Notes under the pieces: model-generated | Told to the model about the DNA's origin: nothing | Database searches by the model: none | The model's input: only the letters and a program-made list of their open reading frames with translations | Made by a program: the position numbers and the translations under genes | Shown: positions 10,115-21,279 of the stretch, one piece after another | How the letters are laid out: each line of letters starts with the position of its first letter | How positions within the stretch are numbered: position 1 is the first letter of the stretch | DNA from: Epiperipatus broadwayi | Taxonomy: Eukaryota; Onychophora; Udeonychophora; Euonychophora; Peripatidae | NCBI GenBank assembly: GCA_028023455.1 | Contig: JAQFVV010000316.1 | Location: forward strand, 308,001-372,000 | Direction: 5' to 3' | Length of the DNA stretch: 64,000 nucleotides

Positions 10115-11640
10115 TATTTAAAAAAAATTTTTTTTACACATTATTTTTTTTACTTTTTAGTTATATTTACATATTATTTTAAAAAATGGCTAAAATTATA
10201 AAAAATCTGACAAAAATTATAATTTCATAATAAGAAGTGAAAATAAAAAATACACCCTCTGACAAACAAATTCTAAATTTAAATGTCATGTGATTGTCTA
10301 CTATATAAAAATACTTATGTATTGGCTTTTTAATTAATTTAATTTATTAAGGGTGGGTTAAATCAATATTAACAAAATTTTATTCTACAAATATAATATT
10401 TCTGTTGGTTCAATTGTTAGAGTTTTCTTGGGAAGTATAAGGATGTGAGTTTGAGTTTTAAATGAGAATAATTTATTTTTCATTATTAAAAATTCAAAAA
10501 TGTGGGTATGCAGACAGAAATATGCACAGACAAGATAAGTTAATATAAAAACATTTAAAAATAAAAACAATTCTAGATCTTGTACATAATTAATGATATT
10601 TATTTATGCTCTCTCAATATATAGTAATGTTGAATTTTGAATATTTTTTTCTCTCTGTATTTTATCATATTGTTAACCTAATACTGGCCATACAAAAGCA
10701 TGGTTTAATTACCAGCATAGTCAATAATATATTATTTAAATATTATCATAGAAACATTTTCATTTCCATAGACATGAATATACCTCACATTCGTATTTTT
10801 GCGTGACAATCTTCAAGATTCAATATTATTTGCATTATATGTAGTTCCATTATTTAGAAAAATCCATGATGTTACAAGAATTTTATTTTCAAATATGGCT
10901 GACACAATCATCCATATCAAAATATTATAAATCTTGATAAAATCACAAGTCTCTGTGAGATATGAAAAGCAGAAATTACCATATCTTTAAAAGCACATTT
11001 CTGCAAAGAACATCTATCAAGTCACTAAAATCTGAATTTATTTTTACTCAATAAAGTAGCATGAATATATATATATATATGTGTTGCTACTCAAAATGGT
11101 GGAATATGCCGTAAGCTGGCTATAGTAAAGGAAATTAATCTTTAATTTTATATAGGCATTTTTTAATTTTGGTAGAATTATTCTAGTGGATTTTGTTTAT
11201 ATATATTGCAGTTTAAATTTCTTTTTTAAAAAGTCTACTTAATAAAAACTTAATAAATACTATATCGATGCTCTTATAGAATACATAGTACATAAATTAC
11301 AAATTAAAATAAAATAGCCATAACAGGAGTAGTAAGTTTTGCAAATAGATGGCATAAAAATCTGACATAATCATAGACTAGATAACAGATTTATATGTTC
11401 AGTGAATCAGAGTCAGTAATTTAAATGATGATATACCTAAGAAGTTTATTACAGAAAAATAATTGCTATTATGCATCATTTTAAGAGCAAAAAGATTTCC
11501 TATGTAAAATATACAAAAATTTTGTTCATATCTTTGTTTTCTTTATAAAAAAAAAAGGTGTGATGAATAGAAAGGAGGAAGTTTCTATAAGAATAATATA
11601 ATGTTTAATAGAAATCATAGTCAAATAAAATCATTTTTCC
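10115..11640. other. AT-rich stretch, no gene recognised
   Basis: Short open frames only, none with a signature; a (TA)n run lies at about 11065-11080. Confidence 0.4.
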
Positions 11641-11649
11641 ACATCTCTT

Positions 11650-12060
11650 TCAGCATTGATTAGTACTGGATATAAGCAGGCAATTTAGAATCCAGTGTTT
11701 TGAAAAATAAACTTCAGATTTTCTTTTGAACTTATGGTCTACATTCTTGGGTATTAAGCTAAAATTCTCCACAGTTGTCATACCTATGACAATATCCTGC
11801 AAAATAATAGAACTGTTTTTATTTGATCTTCCATTTTCAGGGCAAATGCATAGAGTATGATTTTGACCATTTGCTTCTGACTTCTTTCTCACTGTTAGAG
11901 AAATTAAAAAAATATGACCTATTTTACTAAATGTATAATATTTCCAACCAGCTTTTACAAAATCTTGACAATCTCTGAAAATAAATTCAGTTTTACCATT
12001 GCTATAACATGTCATAGAGAAACTGGATCCAGAACAATCTCTCTGAATATGACCAGTTAT
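11650..12060 (-). pseudogene. Decayed CCHC zinc-knuckle ORF
   Basis: A 121-codon ORF (start ATG at 12015) open further upstream to about 12060, where the frame reads ITGHIQRDC. Three tandem CCHC knuckles can be traced at the right spacing. The upstream one keeps GHIQRDC. The second is C3-x2-N6-x4-F11-x4-C16, with Cys and His replaced at 6 and 11. The third is Y25-x2-F28-x4-H33-x4-S38, where each lost Cys (TAT, TTT, TCT) is one base from TGT. The C-terminal 70 residues are unrecognised. Likely a relic of a retrotransposon Gag or of a CNBP-like host gene copy. It lies inside the presumed RARS2 intron, same strand. Confidence 0.5.
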
Positions 12061-12254
12061 CCAAACTCAGATAAACCACGGTAAAACGGGATCATTGTAT
12101 AACCAACCAATTTTGTCGCATATCTACACAATTTCTTTAGTAAATCAACGATTCTGTTAAAAACAGTTTCACCATATAATGAATAAAAGTATATTTCAGC
12201 AGCTAAAAAATAAAATAATGTTTATGATATAAAGAAAACTTATTCTTTATTAAG

Positions 12255-12495
12255 AGTCAAAACACATATTCCACAGATAATCGCATGATCACCATTTCTT
12301 ATGCTTGCTCATAACTGTTATTAAAACAGGCAAAACTCTCCATACAGTAGTGACACTCAAGCCTAGTCTGGGGATATTGGATGAGTAGGCACTAGATAGG
12401 GATTTTATGTGCAAGCCTTCTGGCATCCATTAATTACTCTGGCTTACACTGAGTGGCACTACTGTATGGAGAGTTTTGCATGTTTTTCTACAGAT
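12255..12495. mobile_element. Foldback repeat, family F, short copy
   Basis: The ends are inverted: CAAAACTCTCCATACAGTAG (about 12330) and its reverse complement (about 12463-12479). The centre contains the CTAGTC|TGGGG segment that follows GAAA in the complete hammerhead copies at 55.5 and 63.85 kb, but the CUGANGA part is deleted here. Confidence 0.65.
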
Positions 12496-12499
12496 AATG

Positions 12500-14060
12500 C
12501 TAATAACTCTGGAATTATATGCATGTGCATTCAAATTTAATATTTCTCATAACATTTGATATAGTCTTCAGTAATTATGAGAATTTGATGTTGACATGTT
12601 TGAAGCTATATATTAATATTATTAAGTCTACTGAGCACTAATTCTAAAATAGGAGTCCCTGATTTGAAATCCAGAATGATCATGAAAGATTTATTGCTAT
12701 TATATGAGCCAATACTTGATTTCTATATAGAATGCCGTATATAAGGTAAATATATTAACTTTCATATTCATAAACAGGGATACTTACCAAAGCTACTTTA
12801 AAACCGATTCTAATATTTCATTAATATTCTTTGATTTATTTATAACCTAATCTAGAGTGTACTATCCATAAAAATATAACATGATTCCACAATTAGATCA
12901 ATAATGAATGGTTTTTTGATTATCTATCATAAAAAACAACAACTTTGGAACAACCAAAAGATTGGAATTTTCAGTACTTCCAAATTATTTTTAATATAAG
13001 AAATATATAAAACCCTAAATCCCAATTTGATTAGTACAAACAAAAATGGCTGTTTTGCATTCCATATCTAGGTGAAATATCTTTTGTTAAAAAAATATAA
13101 AGATAATGTTACTGCTTGAACAGTCTAAAATACTTCTGAGTATTCTTAAGAACCAATTAATAACCAAAGTCAATATAGTTCATAAGACATGTCACAATGA
13201 GGATTTCAAAAAATATTTTAATAATGATTATGAATTAACTAATTGGACAAATCAATGTCATTATATCAATACTCATTTGTATATTAATAAAATCTTAGTT
13301 TAAGATATATATACATATAGTATTCTTTAAATTTTGAATAAAGATCAGACATGCTGTAAAGACTAATAAAAAAAATCCAAAAATAGAGGAATAATTTAGA
13401 AAAAATGGTAAATAAAATGGTCAGGAGAAAATGGGTGAAAATACAGAGAAAAAAGATGAACCATTTTTTACACCATCATAACAACAACAACAATAGTAAA
13501 AATAGAGTAGTAGTGGTAGTAGTAGTAGTAGGCAGAAGCAGCAGTAATAATAATAATAATTTCTTTAAAAAAAAAGAAAGATAATGAGTAAAAAATAAAA
13601 CAACAATTATGTATAAAAATCATAAATTAATATAAATGGCATATAATAAAAAAGATAATATAATTAAAATATTTTGGATCTATAGATGTACTTTCTATTA
13701 AAATATGATAAAAAATATTCAAATAAATATAACCAGAGTAGGGAACCTTGAGAATAACTATTGAAAAACAGAGAAAACACACTGCAGTCAAACAAAGTAT
13801 TAAACAACTTAAAAATAAATTATTTTTTTAATATGGTAAAATGAAAGAAAGGACTTAATTTGTAGGACTTTAGTATAATTCTCACTTTTGCAAATAAAAT
13901 CAAACAATATAAGCAAATTATAGTAATCTAAAACCAAAAAATAAAATCATTTAGGTTTTTTTTTTTAATTATCTCTATTACCAAATTATTAGCATCATAT
14001 TGTCAACATTTAATACTAATAGCAAAATAAATATCAGCTTAAAATAAATCATCAAATTAA
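12500..14060. other. AT-rich stretch with short microsatellites
   Basis: Includes an AGT/AAT-type microsatellite at about 13480-13560. No gene was seen. Confidence 0.4.
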
Positions 14061-14069
14061 TTTACTTAC

Positions 14070-14150
14070 CTTCATAAATTCACATTGACGCCCTTCAACT
14101 GATATAACTGAATTTGACTCCTGATGAACATTGAATAATAAATCATTACA
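14070..14150 (-). CDS. RARS2: Possible upstream RARS2 exon
   Basis: An 81-nt stretch with a perfect GTAAGT donor (+ 14064-14069) and a TTAGTTTCAG acceptor (+ 14151-14160). Only one frame is open, giving 27 codons CNDLLFNVHQESNSVISVEG, RQCEFMK with phase 0 at both ends. That phase fits the 8879-8989 exon. NDLLFNV can be set against the human RARS2 segment ADFQLSV in the N-terminal domain, with a similar distance to the next block. A second acceptor (CATCAG, + 14118-14123) would shorten it. It could instead belong to another minus-strand transcript. No initiating exon was identified further upstream. Confidence 0.4.
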
Positions 14151-14796
14151 CTGAAACTAATCAGATATATAAGTGTAAATAAATTGTATATTTTTATTTT
14201 GGTCCAATTTATTCCATTCTTTCTAAATGCTATGTGTACAATACAAATATTCATCCTAAAATTCACAATTTATAAAGCATACATACATTTGCTACAGAGA
14301 AATACACCACACATTCTTTTAAAAACATAAAAATAGAGACACCTTAAAATGCATATTGGTATTTATATCAAATAAATGTAGAATAGTAATTAAAACAATA
14401 ACAAAAAAACTTGATCATTATAGACTTAGCAATATTTGTATTCATACTCATCGCATATATATACTCAAAATAACATTTATTCTACCAATACACCTCTAGT
14501 GTAATTTTATTAATATATATAACTACATTTAGATTTACTCATATTTTTCATGAAACTAATAATAACCAAGAGAGGTGGTTAGCATTAAACTCATACCTCT
14601 TATAAAACAATATTCAGATTTCTTAAACCTTTTTCTTCTTAAATAATACATAACTCTTTGAATATATACTAAAATAGACTCAACTATAAATCAAAACATG
14701 TAAATAACTGCTACTGTATAAAATTCCCAAACATAAAAGCATATATCATTAAAGATAATTACAGTTGAAGTCTAAATATACCCAAATATATAGATG

Positions 14797-15228
14797 TGTT
14801 TTGCCAGTTCTTACTTATGGATCTGAGACTTAAACACTTAATAGAAGAGCAATATAGAGATTTCAGACCACTCAAAGAAGTATGGAGAGATGCATGTTGG
14901 GAGTAACAAGAAGAAATCAAAAACACAATGTATGGGTAAGAGAACAAACAGGTGTTACTGACCTCATTGAAAAAATTAAAAGACTGAAGTGGAGTTGGGC
15001 TGGACATATTGCTAGAAGAGATGATAATAGATGAACAATTGAAATTTTAAACTGGATTCCAAGAGATTGTAAAAGACCCAGAAAAAGACCACATGTGAGA
15101 TGAATGGATTAAATAAGAAAGTGTGCAGGGGTGATGTGGAGAAGAGAAGCTAAAGATAGGAAAAGATGGATTGAACTTGGAGAGACCTTCATCCTGTAGT
15201 GGATCGATAATGGTTGATGATGATGATG
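14797..15228 (+). mobile_element. 5'-truncated RTE LINE copy
   Basis: Closely similar to 34979-35412, the C-terminal part of the larger RTE element (VLPVLTYGSET... to the end), including the terminal GAT repeat tail. Stops (TAA in the ETW block, TGA later) break the frame. ATATAGATG occurs directly before the copy (14788-14796) and after its tail (15229-15237) and is a likely 9-bp target-site duplication, as expected for target-primed insertion. Confidence 0.8.
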
Positions 15229-15619
15229 ATATAGATGATAAGACAATTCATATTGAGAATTAAATCATTATGCTGTGGTATTTTATTAGCTCTTGGACAT
15301 CTTTCATAATTTTATGCATTTATATACGTATTTATTAAATCTATAATGTGGCCTATTGCCACATAAATGTGGTGTTTTCTTAATAATCTAACAAAACCAT
15401 AAAATCATACTGAAACAAAATATTATTAATACACCATTTTATTTGAAATAAAACCCTTTGCAGATATCTCTAGATGTCAATTACATTTAAAAGCAACCTT
15501 TAGAATAATAATAATAAATTTTTTTTTCTGATATCAAATTTTAAATATATATAAATTAGAAGTTATATTTAAATACAAGAATACTGTCTATACTAAACTT
15601 AATGTATTTAGAAGAGATT

Positions 15620-15875
15620 TGAACTCATATTTTCAAACTTCCTGTAACTATCCACTCCATTTATACAACCAATACACATGACCACATACATGTAAAAAAG
15701 ATAAACAATCTCCAATATATGTATTTTGTACTCAATCAGAACTCATCAGTTGGTGCAGCTCATCATCTCCCCCACCCATATATAATCAATGCTCAGCTTA
15801 TATTGAGACAGCAAATTCTCAAACTTTAATGGACATATTTCAATCTTCTACAGCTTCCAATTCTTCAGCCATCCA
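15620..15875 (-). mobile_element. R1 repeat, inverted partner
   Basis: A reverse-strand R1 copy placed head-to-head with the plus copy at 15880-16200. Its core keeps CCAA-CUGAUGA and AUAUUGG, but GAAA reads AAAA and stem II has mismatches. The box B relic GAGTTCAAATC is near 15618-15630. Confidence 0.65.
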
Positions 15876-15879
15876 TATG

Positions 15880-16200
15880 GGTATGCCAATGAGATGGGCA
15901 TCAACAAGGGTTTTGAGCATTCTATCATCAGATTTTCAATGATATGGATGGCTGAAAAATTGGAGGGTGAAGATGATTGAAGTCTATTCATTAACGTTTG
16001 AGGATGTGCTATCCTAATACAAACTGCACTGATTGTATATATATGTAGAAGTTAGTGATCTGGACCAACTGATGAGTGCTGGTTCAGCATGAAATATGTA
16101 TATTGGAAATCATGGGCATGTGTATCAGTTATATAAGCTGGAGTGTATAGCTGTAGAGAGCTAGAAAGGCTGATCAAATCCCTTCTAATTAGAGGTAGTT
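15880..16200 (+). mobile_element. R1 repeat with well-kept hammerhead, copy c
   Basis: An R1 copy with core at 16064-16107. A decayed tRNA-like 3' part follows (box B remnant near 16173). Together with 15620-15875 it forms an inverted pair. Confidence 0.7.
16064..16107 (+). ncRNA. Hammerhead ribozyme, type I (R1 copy c)
   Basis: CUGAUGA 16069-16075; stem II GUGCU/AGCAU with a GGUUC loop, all five pairs formed (one G-U); GAAA 16091-16094; UAU/GUA stem III; U16101-A16102; stem I CCAA/UUGG (16065-16068 with 16103-16106). Every core nucleotide agrees with the hammerhead consensus. Confidence 0.65.
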
Positions 16201-16204
16201 ATAT

Positions 16205-17600
16205 AAAGTAAACTGACAAGAACATTCAAGTCACTATTTTTAAAAGTTATAAAACAAATTGTCTGCTTTTTCTTTCATGCATATATGTTCCAAACATCAA
16301 TTTATCTATTATATATACATATATAGGCACATTATAAACTAATAATATTGATTACATAGCTAAATACGTTCCTGAGATCAGAGCTAGATATTTGAAAAGT
16401 TCACAAACTTAATATATATTAATTTATATTAAAGCATTATTAAAATATTTATATATTATTAATGAAATCGTAAAAGTTTTTAGTCAATACTTAAAACATA
16501 TAATTGATTTAAATAACTTGTTAGCATAACAGTAGTAAAATAATTTATTGGCAGAATTTACACATAGCTTCTTGTAAACTTTACAAGATGTACAAAAGTT
16601 TCTTCACGCCTTAGGATTTCACTCAATAGTTTATACATGTACATTATAAATATAAGTAGAATTTTGCTTAACACATTTATTGATTCATCATATATCGATT
16701 TCGTATTGCACTAAAAATTAAAGCTTCTTTGAGGATGATATATTCAAATTGCAAAATTGAATTCCAAGATAAATTTCAAACATTGATAATAATTCTAAAC
16801 TTTTACCCAGCTCCAATCTTCCTCTAAAGTAACATGCAGCCTATAGATCTACTCTATGCCATCTTTTTTTTTCTCGCAACTTTAAATAAACTTTCAATGA
16901 CATTTTTTTTTTTTAAATAGAAAGTGAAGATTCGAGTTTTATCTATTCATTAAAACTATTATTGACTCCCCAAATAACAAACCACGATGTAAGACAAAAT
17001 ATAAAACAATCTTTAATCTCTGTTAAGATTTTTTTTTTCATCTCTTTTCCTCGCTTTCTCTTTCAAATTTAGTTTTAAAATCATATCTTTTTATTTAATT
17101 TAACATTTTATTCCTTCATTAAACATTATCTATCTAAGAATCTTTCTCTTTCCTCATGAAATATTTTTGTTAATATTCTTTTATAATATTTTAAAATTAC
17201 TTTTACTATTTTACCATTTTAAAATTACTTTTATTATTTTACCTTGCTTCACATTATTTGAAACCACCCTCCTATGTGCGAAACTGCATGGTGACCATGA
17301 AATAGATATGATAACTATTTCAATATATAAAACTATTCATAAATTAATAATAATAAAAAATATTAGTATTTTAGAAGAGTAAAATTTTATTATTTTTTTA
17401 AATTTTCATGAGTAAAAATATTCTGATTTGCATCAAACAATAAATAAATTGTTTAAGGTTTAAATATCAGTTTAAAATATTTTTTCCTTGATTGGATCAT
17501 AAGCTGCTAAGAAAACCCCCCCAGATATATCAGTTTAAGCAAGTGTGAAAAAAACTGGATGTCATATAACATAAGGGATAGACATTGACACATATTATAT
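16205..17600. other. AT-rich stretch, no gene recognised
   Basis: Homopolymer runs and short open frames only. Confidence 0.4.
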
Positions 17601-17613
17601 TAAGTTTTGATAA

Positions 17614-17999
17614 TCTATTATAAAGCGCTGAAAATCTTGAAATTGTTAGATCGGAAGTTGAAATCCGATAATGCGCTATTAGTTTACATATACATTTCCA
17701 TGCACTCACACGTCAGTAAGAGTTTAAAAAACTTAAGTGAATCACTTAAGTTTACAGTGCATTTATATAAATACACCAACTTTCACTGACCATGCTAAAT
17801 CAGAGTTTGAGTCTATTGTGTGCCTGATGTTATAATCAAATTTTGAATTTATGCTATTGCATGGTCAGTGGAGAAATCACTCTAAACTTAAGAGATTCAC
17901 TTAAGTTTTTTAAACTCTTACTAACCTGTGAGTGCGTGGAATTTATAATATTTAAAGTAATAGCGCATTATTGGAGTTCGACTTCCGATCTAACAATTG
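17614..17999. mobile_element. Foldback element with 13-bp target duplication
   Basis: Two inverted arms share GTTAGATCGGAAGT..., AATGCGCTATTA, and TAAGTGAATCACTTAAG/AGTTTAAA blocks. The direct repeat TAAGTTTTGATAA flanks the element exactly at 17601-17613 and 18000-18012. A 13-bp duplication is longer than that of most DNA transposons and fits retroelement-style insertion. Part of the arm recurs at 44770-44885. Confidence 0.75.
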
Positions 18000-18449
18000 T
18001 AAGTTTTGATAACTATATTTTATTTTTGGTGCAAATCTTATATTTATATGCATTCAATAACAAATTTGTCACAAAAATTAGTTTGAACATATATATAATA
18101 AATAATTAATACCTGATTTATAAAAGCAGTGGATAACAATTTGCTGTCAGCAATTTTTCCATTAATACAATAAAAATTTATGTGAAAAGTCGGATTACAT
18201 CTGCAAAAAAAAAGGACTAAATAAATAATTTGTAAAATAACTTTAGCATTTTTTTTCTTTATAAAGTTGGAGCAGATTATTATGCATGTAGAAATATGTT
18301 AATTATATTTTATTTCTAGAAATATTATTATCAATAATAGTTATAAATGAATATGGCCACCATAACTCCAAAAAAAAAAAAAAATAGACAAAAGAACAAA
18401 AGTTAAAGATATATCTTGTGGATAACTTTACAAATTAATTTATGAACTA

Positions 18450-18685
18450 CATATATATTGCTTATAATAACTTCTTTCATATACACTTTAATGCAAAAAA
18501 AATTCTTCATAAAATTTCTTTAATTTCCTGAGTTTCGACTGCCCAGCAGTCTTCATCAGAATTTGAGAAAGCTCTGATGAAGACTGCTGGGCAGTCGAAA
18601 CTGTTAGGAAAATAAAGAAGTTTTATTAAGATTTTTTTTTTGCATTAAAGTGTATATGAAAGAAGTTATTATAAGCAATATATAT
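18450..18685. mobile_element. Palindromic repeat with hammerhead-like core on both arms
   Basis: Arms 18450-18559 and 18574-18685 are near-perfect inverted copies around a 14-base loop. Each arm reads CUGAUGA, A, GACUGC, UGG, GCAGUC, GAAAC, on + at 18574-18601 and on - at 18532-18559. Stem II is a perfect 6-bp helix between the two conserved core strings. Stem I and the cleavage site could not be assigned. Confidence 0.65.
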
Positions 18686-18689
18686 GAAT

Positions 18690-19465
18690 ATATGAAGAAA
18701 GTAAAGGAGAAGAATAAGAGTACATATATATAAAAGAGTAATCAAAGATTGATTCATTAGTCTGTTTATTAGATAATCTTGTTATTTTGCAATTTTATGC
18801 TCAACTGTAATAATGTATATAAAAAACTTCAACATTTTGCCTAACAGAAACTCCATGTTGCATTCTACTCTGAGCTGCTTGTTTCTTTACAGTGATAACA
18901 ACTGTTACTGCATTTCTTTATGTCTCTGAAATAAAACTTTATAAATGAGATCTACTTATCCAGTGTAAACAAACCATACTCACATTCATTATACATTATT
19001 TTTTGAAGAAGTAATTCTTCACCTCATCAATTCATCAAAGATGTACTTTTGCAATTGTAATTCAATATCACCACATCCAGCAAGCTGGTTATCTTGCTAT
19101 CATATTTTCAAAATACTATGAAATATCTTTAAATAAAAAAAATTCTTATTTTTACTATAATGATTGGGAAAACCATGACACACTAAATAAATTATATCGG
19201 TATGATGAATAACCAACCTATCTTTTAATTTATTAAATCCAATATCACATGGTGTTAAATCTCAATACCCAAGCTACCTTTTTATCTAAAACCTACCAAA
19301 GATATTTAAACTTATCTATTTTCTCAAAGTGAAAATCATCCAACTAAAAAAAGATATTGGAACATTTTACTCCATAACTAAGTGAATCAGCAAAGTTTTT
19401 TTGATTAATAATCACCAAAACAAATTATTTGGAGATTATATTTTAAAAAATTACTAAATATTCTA
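18690..19465. other. AT-rich stretch, no gene recognised
   Basis: No repeat family or coding signature was recognised. Confidence 0.35.
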
Positions 19466-19470
19466 TAGAT

Positions 19471-19570
19471 TTTTTTTTTTCATGTGTCAAAGCATCGGCT
19501 GGAAAGCGAATCCATGAACCCGGGACAACTGCTTGTAAGGCAGCTGTGCTGACCACTCCGCCACCAACAT
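19471..19570 (-). mobile_element. tRNA-derived SINE, copy 2
   Basis: Reverse complement of the 4264-4362 family, including the terminal CATG-A(n) tail (T-run at 19471-19480 on +). Box A has one change (GGCGGAGTGG). Confidence 0.75.
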
Positions 19571-20247
19571 CCTTTAAATTGGCAGAAATAGTACAATCCT
19601 CGGTATTTACTTTAATGGGTTCAAATTAAAATCTTTAACATCAAACTTATACCCCATTTTGAAGGCTATTACATAATTAGCTTTAAACCAATCTGAAGAC
19701 TAATGAATGAAAAAACAATACTGGAACTAGTAGCCATTCTTTTTTTAAATATCAGATTTCATTTCAAATATCTTAGATTTCCTACCACCCACAAGAATGT
19801 TTTCTTCCATAATAATATATAGCACGTGTATAATATAAATTCCATGAACAAACAACTATTTTCAAGCATTGCCACAAATCTTCTAAATTAGCTGACTTAA
19901 ATGCCTTGACCAAATCATACTTATAAAATAAAATATTTTTATCACATTTTAAATTATGACAATTTTCCTGCATTTACCTACCAGCAAAAATCATATTTAT
20001 GCTTCTTGAAAATAAAAAGCACACAACTCTCTGGTATCCACTCATCATTAAGACCGAAACTAATATATGTAATAAAATTCTCATAAGCTCTTTTGCGACA
20101 ATGACATTCATGATAATTGCAGCATGAATGCATCTTTAAGTTCAGACGATACAATTTCACAGTAGATACTGCTAAAACGTCACAATAGCTTTGAAGTAAT
20201 AAACAGATCTTTTCATGTAAAAACTACAAATAAAAACAATCATGCAT

Positions 20248-20345
20248 ACATATTTAAAGGCAACAACCATTTATTCATAACATTAGAAGAAAATTTATAT
20301 AAAATCTTCTTTTAAGGTTTAAGTGGTTGTTACCTTTGAATTGTT
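20248..20345. repeat. Short inverted repeat
   Basis: Arms around 20253-20277 and 20314-20341 (AAAGGCAACAACC against GGTTGTTACCTTT). No further function is seen. Confidence 0.5.
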
Positions 20346-21279
20346 TATAAGGATGTATTTTTTTGTTTGCATTTTCATATAAGAAAGTTTATTTGTTTAA
20401 TAGGTAAAACCATGATTATATGTTGCTGAAATTTTTAGTAAATTTTGATTTTTCTAATTTTATTTTGATATAACATAATTAATTGCAGTGAATATCATGA
20501 ATTTAATTTCACCATCTACATAAATTTCCGATCTTTGAAGTGGTAATCTTTGATGAAAAGTTCAAACAATTTATCACAATTGACATTCTTAGCAGTGTGA
20601 AAACTAGTTAATTCCATACTAAATATAGTATCACAATTTCTATTTTCCAATTTGACAATAAAGTTCGAATGTAATTTTAGAAAGGCTTTAGTTAAATTAC
20701 AATCAAAGATTAATATCAAATTGAACATTGTGATATTCAAATAAAATTTATGTTGCTACCACCAATTAGTTTTCAGACTGCTGATAATGTCAGTTACAAT
20801 AGAAACTTACATCTAGCAAGCAAAGATTTCAATTTAAAAAAAAAACAACAACTTAAACTTTAGATGACACTAGTTAAATTATCATATATTTGCAATAGGG
20901 ACTGAAATTAGACTTTTAATAAGATCCATAATTTAAAAGAAGGTCATTCTGATATAAAGTTAATTACAGTAATCAGTATAAAAAATGTGATGGTTGTTTT
21001 GTTTTCTTAGTTTTTGATAAAAGCTATCTTTTCAGATACCTCCCTCTACTCTTTTTTAACTTATTATCTTCAAGTCATATCATGACCCATAAATCATTTC
21101 TACGTACTAACAATAATAATGGGATCATGGGTTTATGCAACCATAAATATTTCCATCTTTAATTACATGCATAACAATGTTTTGACATCAACCTACTGTT
21201 ATATGCAGGTATGTTTGAGAACATAAAGCATACAAATCTCTTGATATTGAGAAAATGACAATAGAAATAAGTTTAGTAT

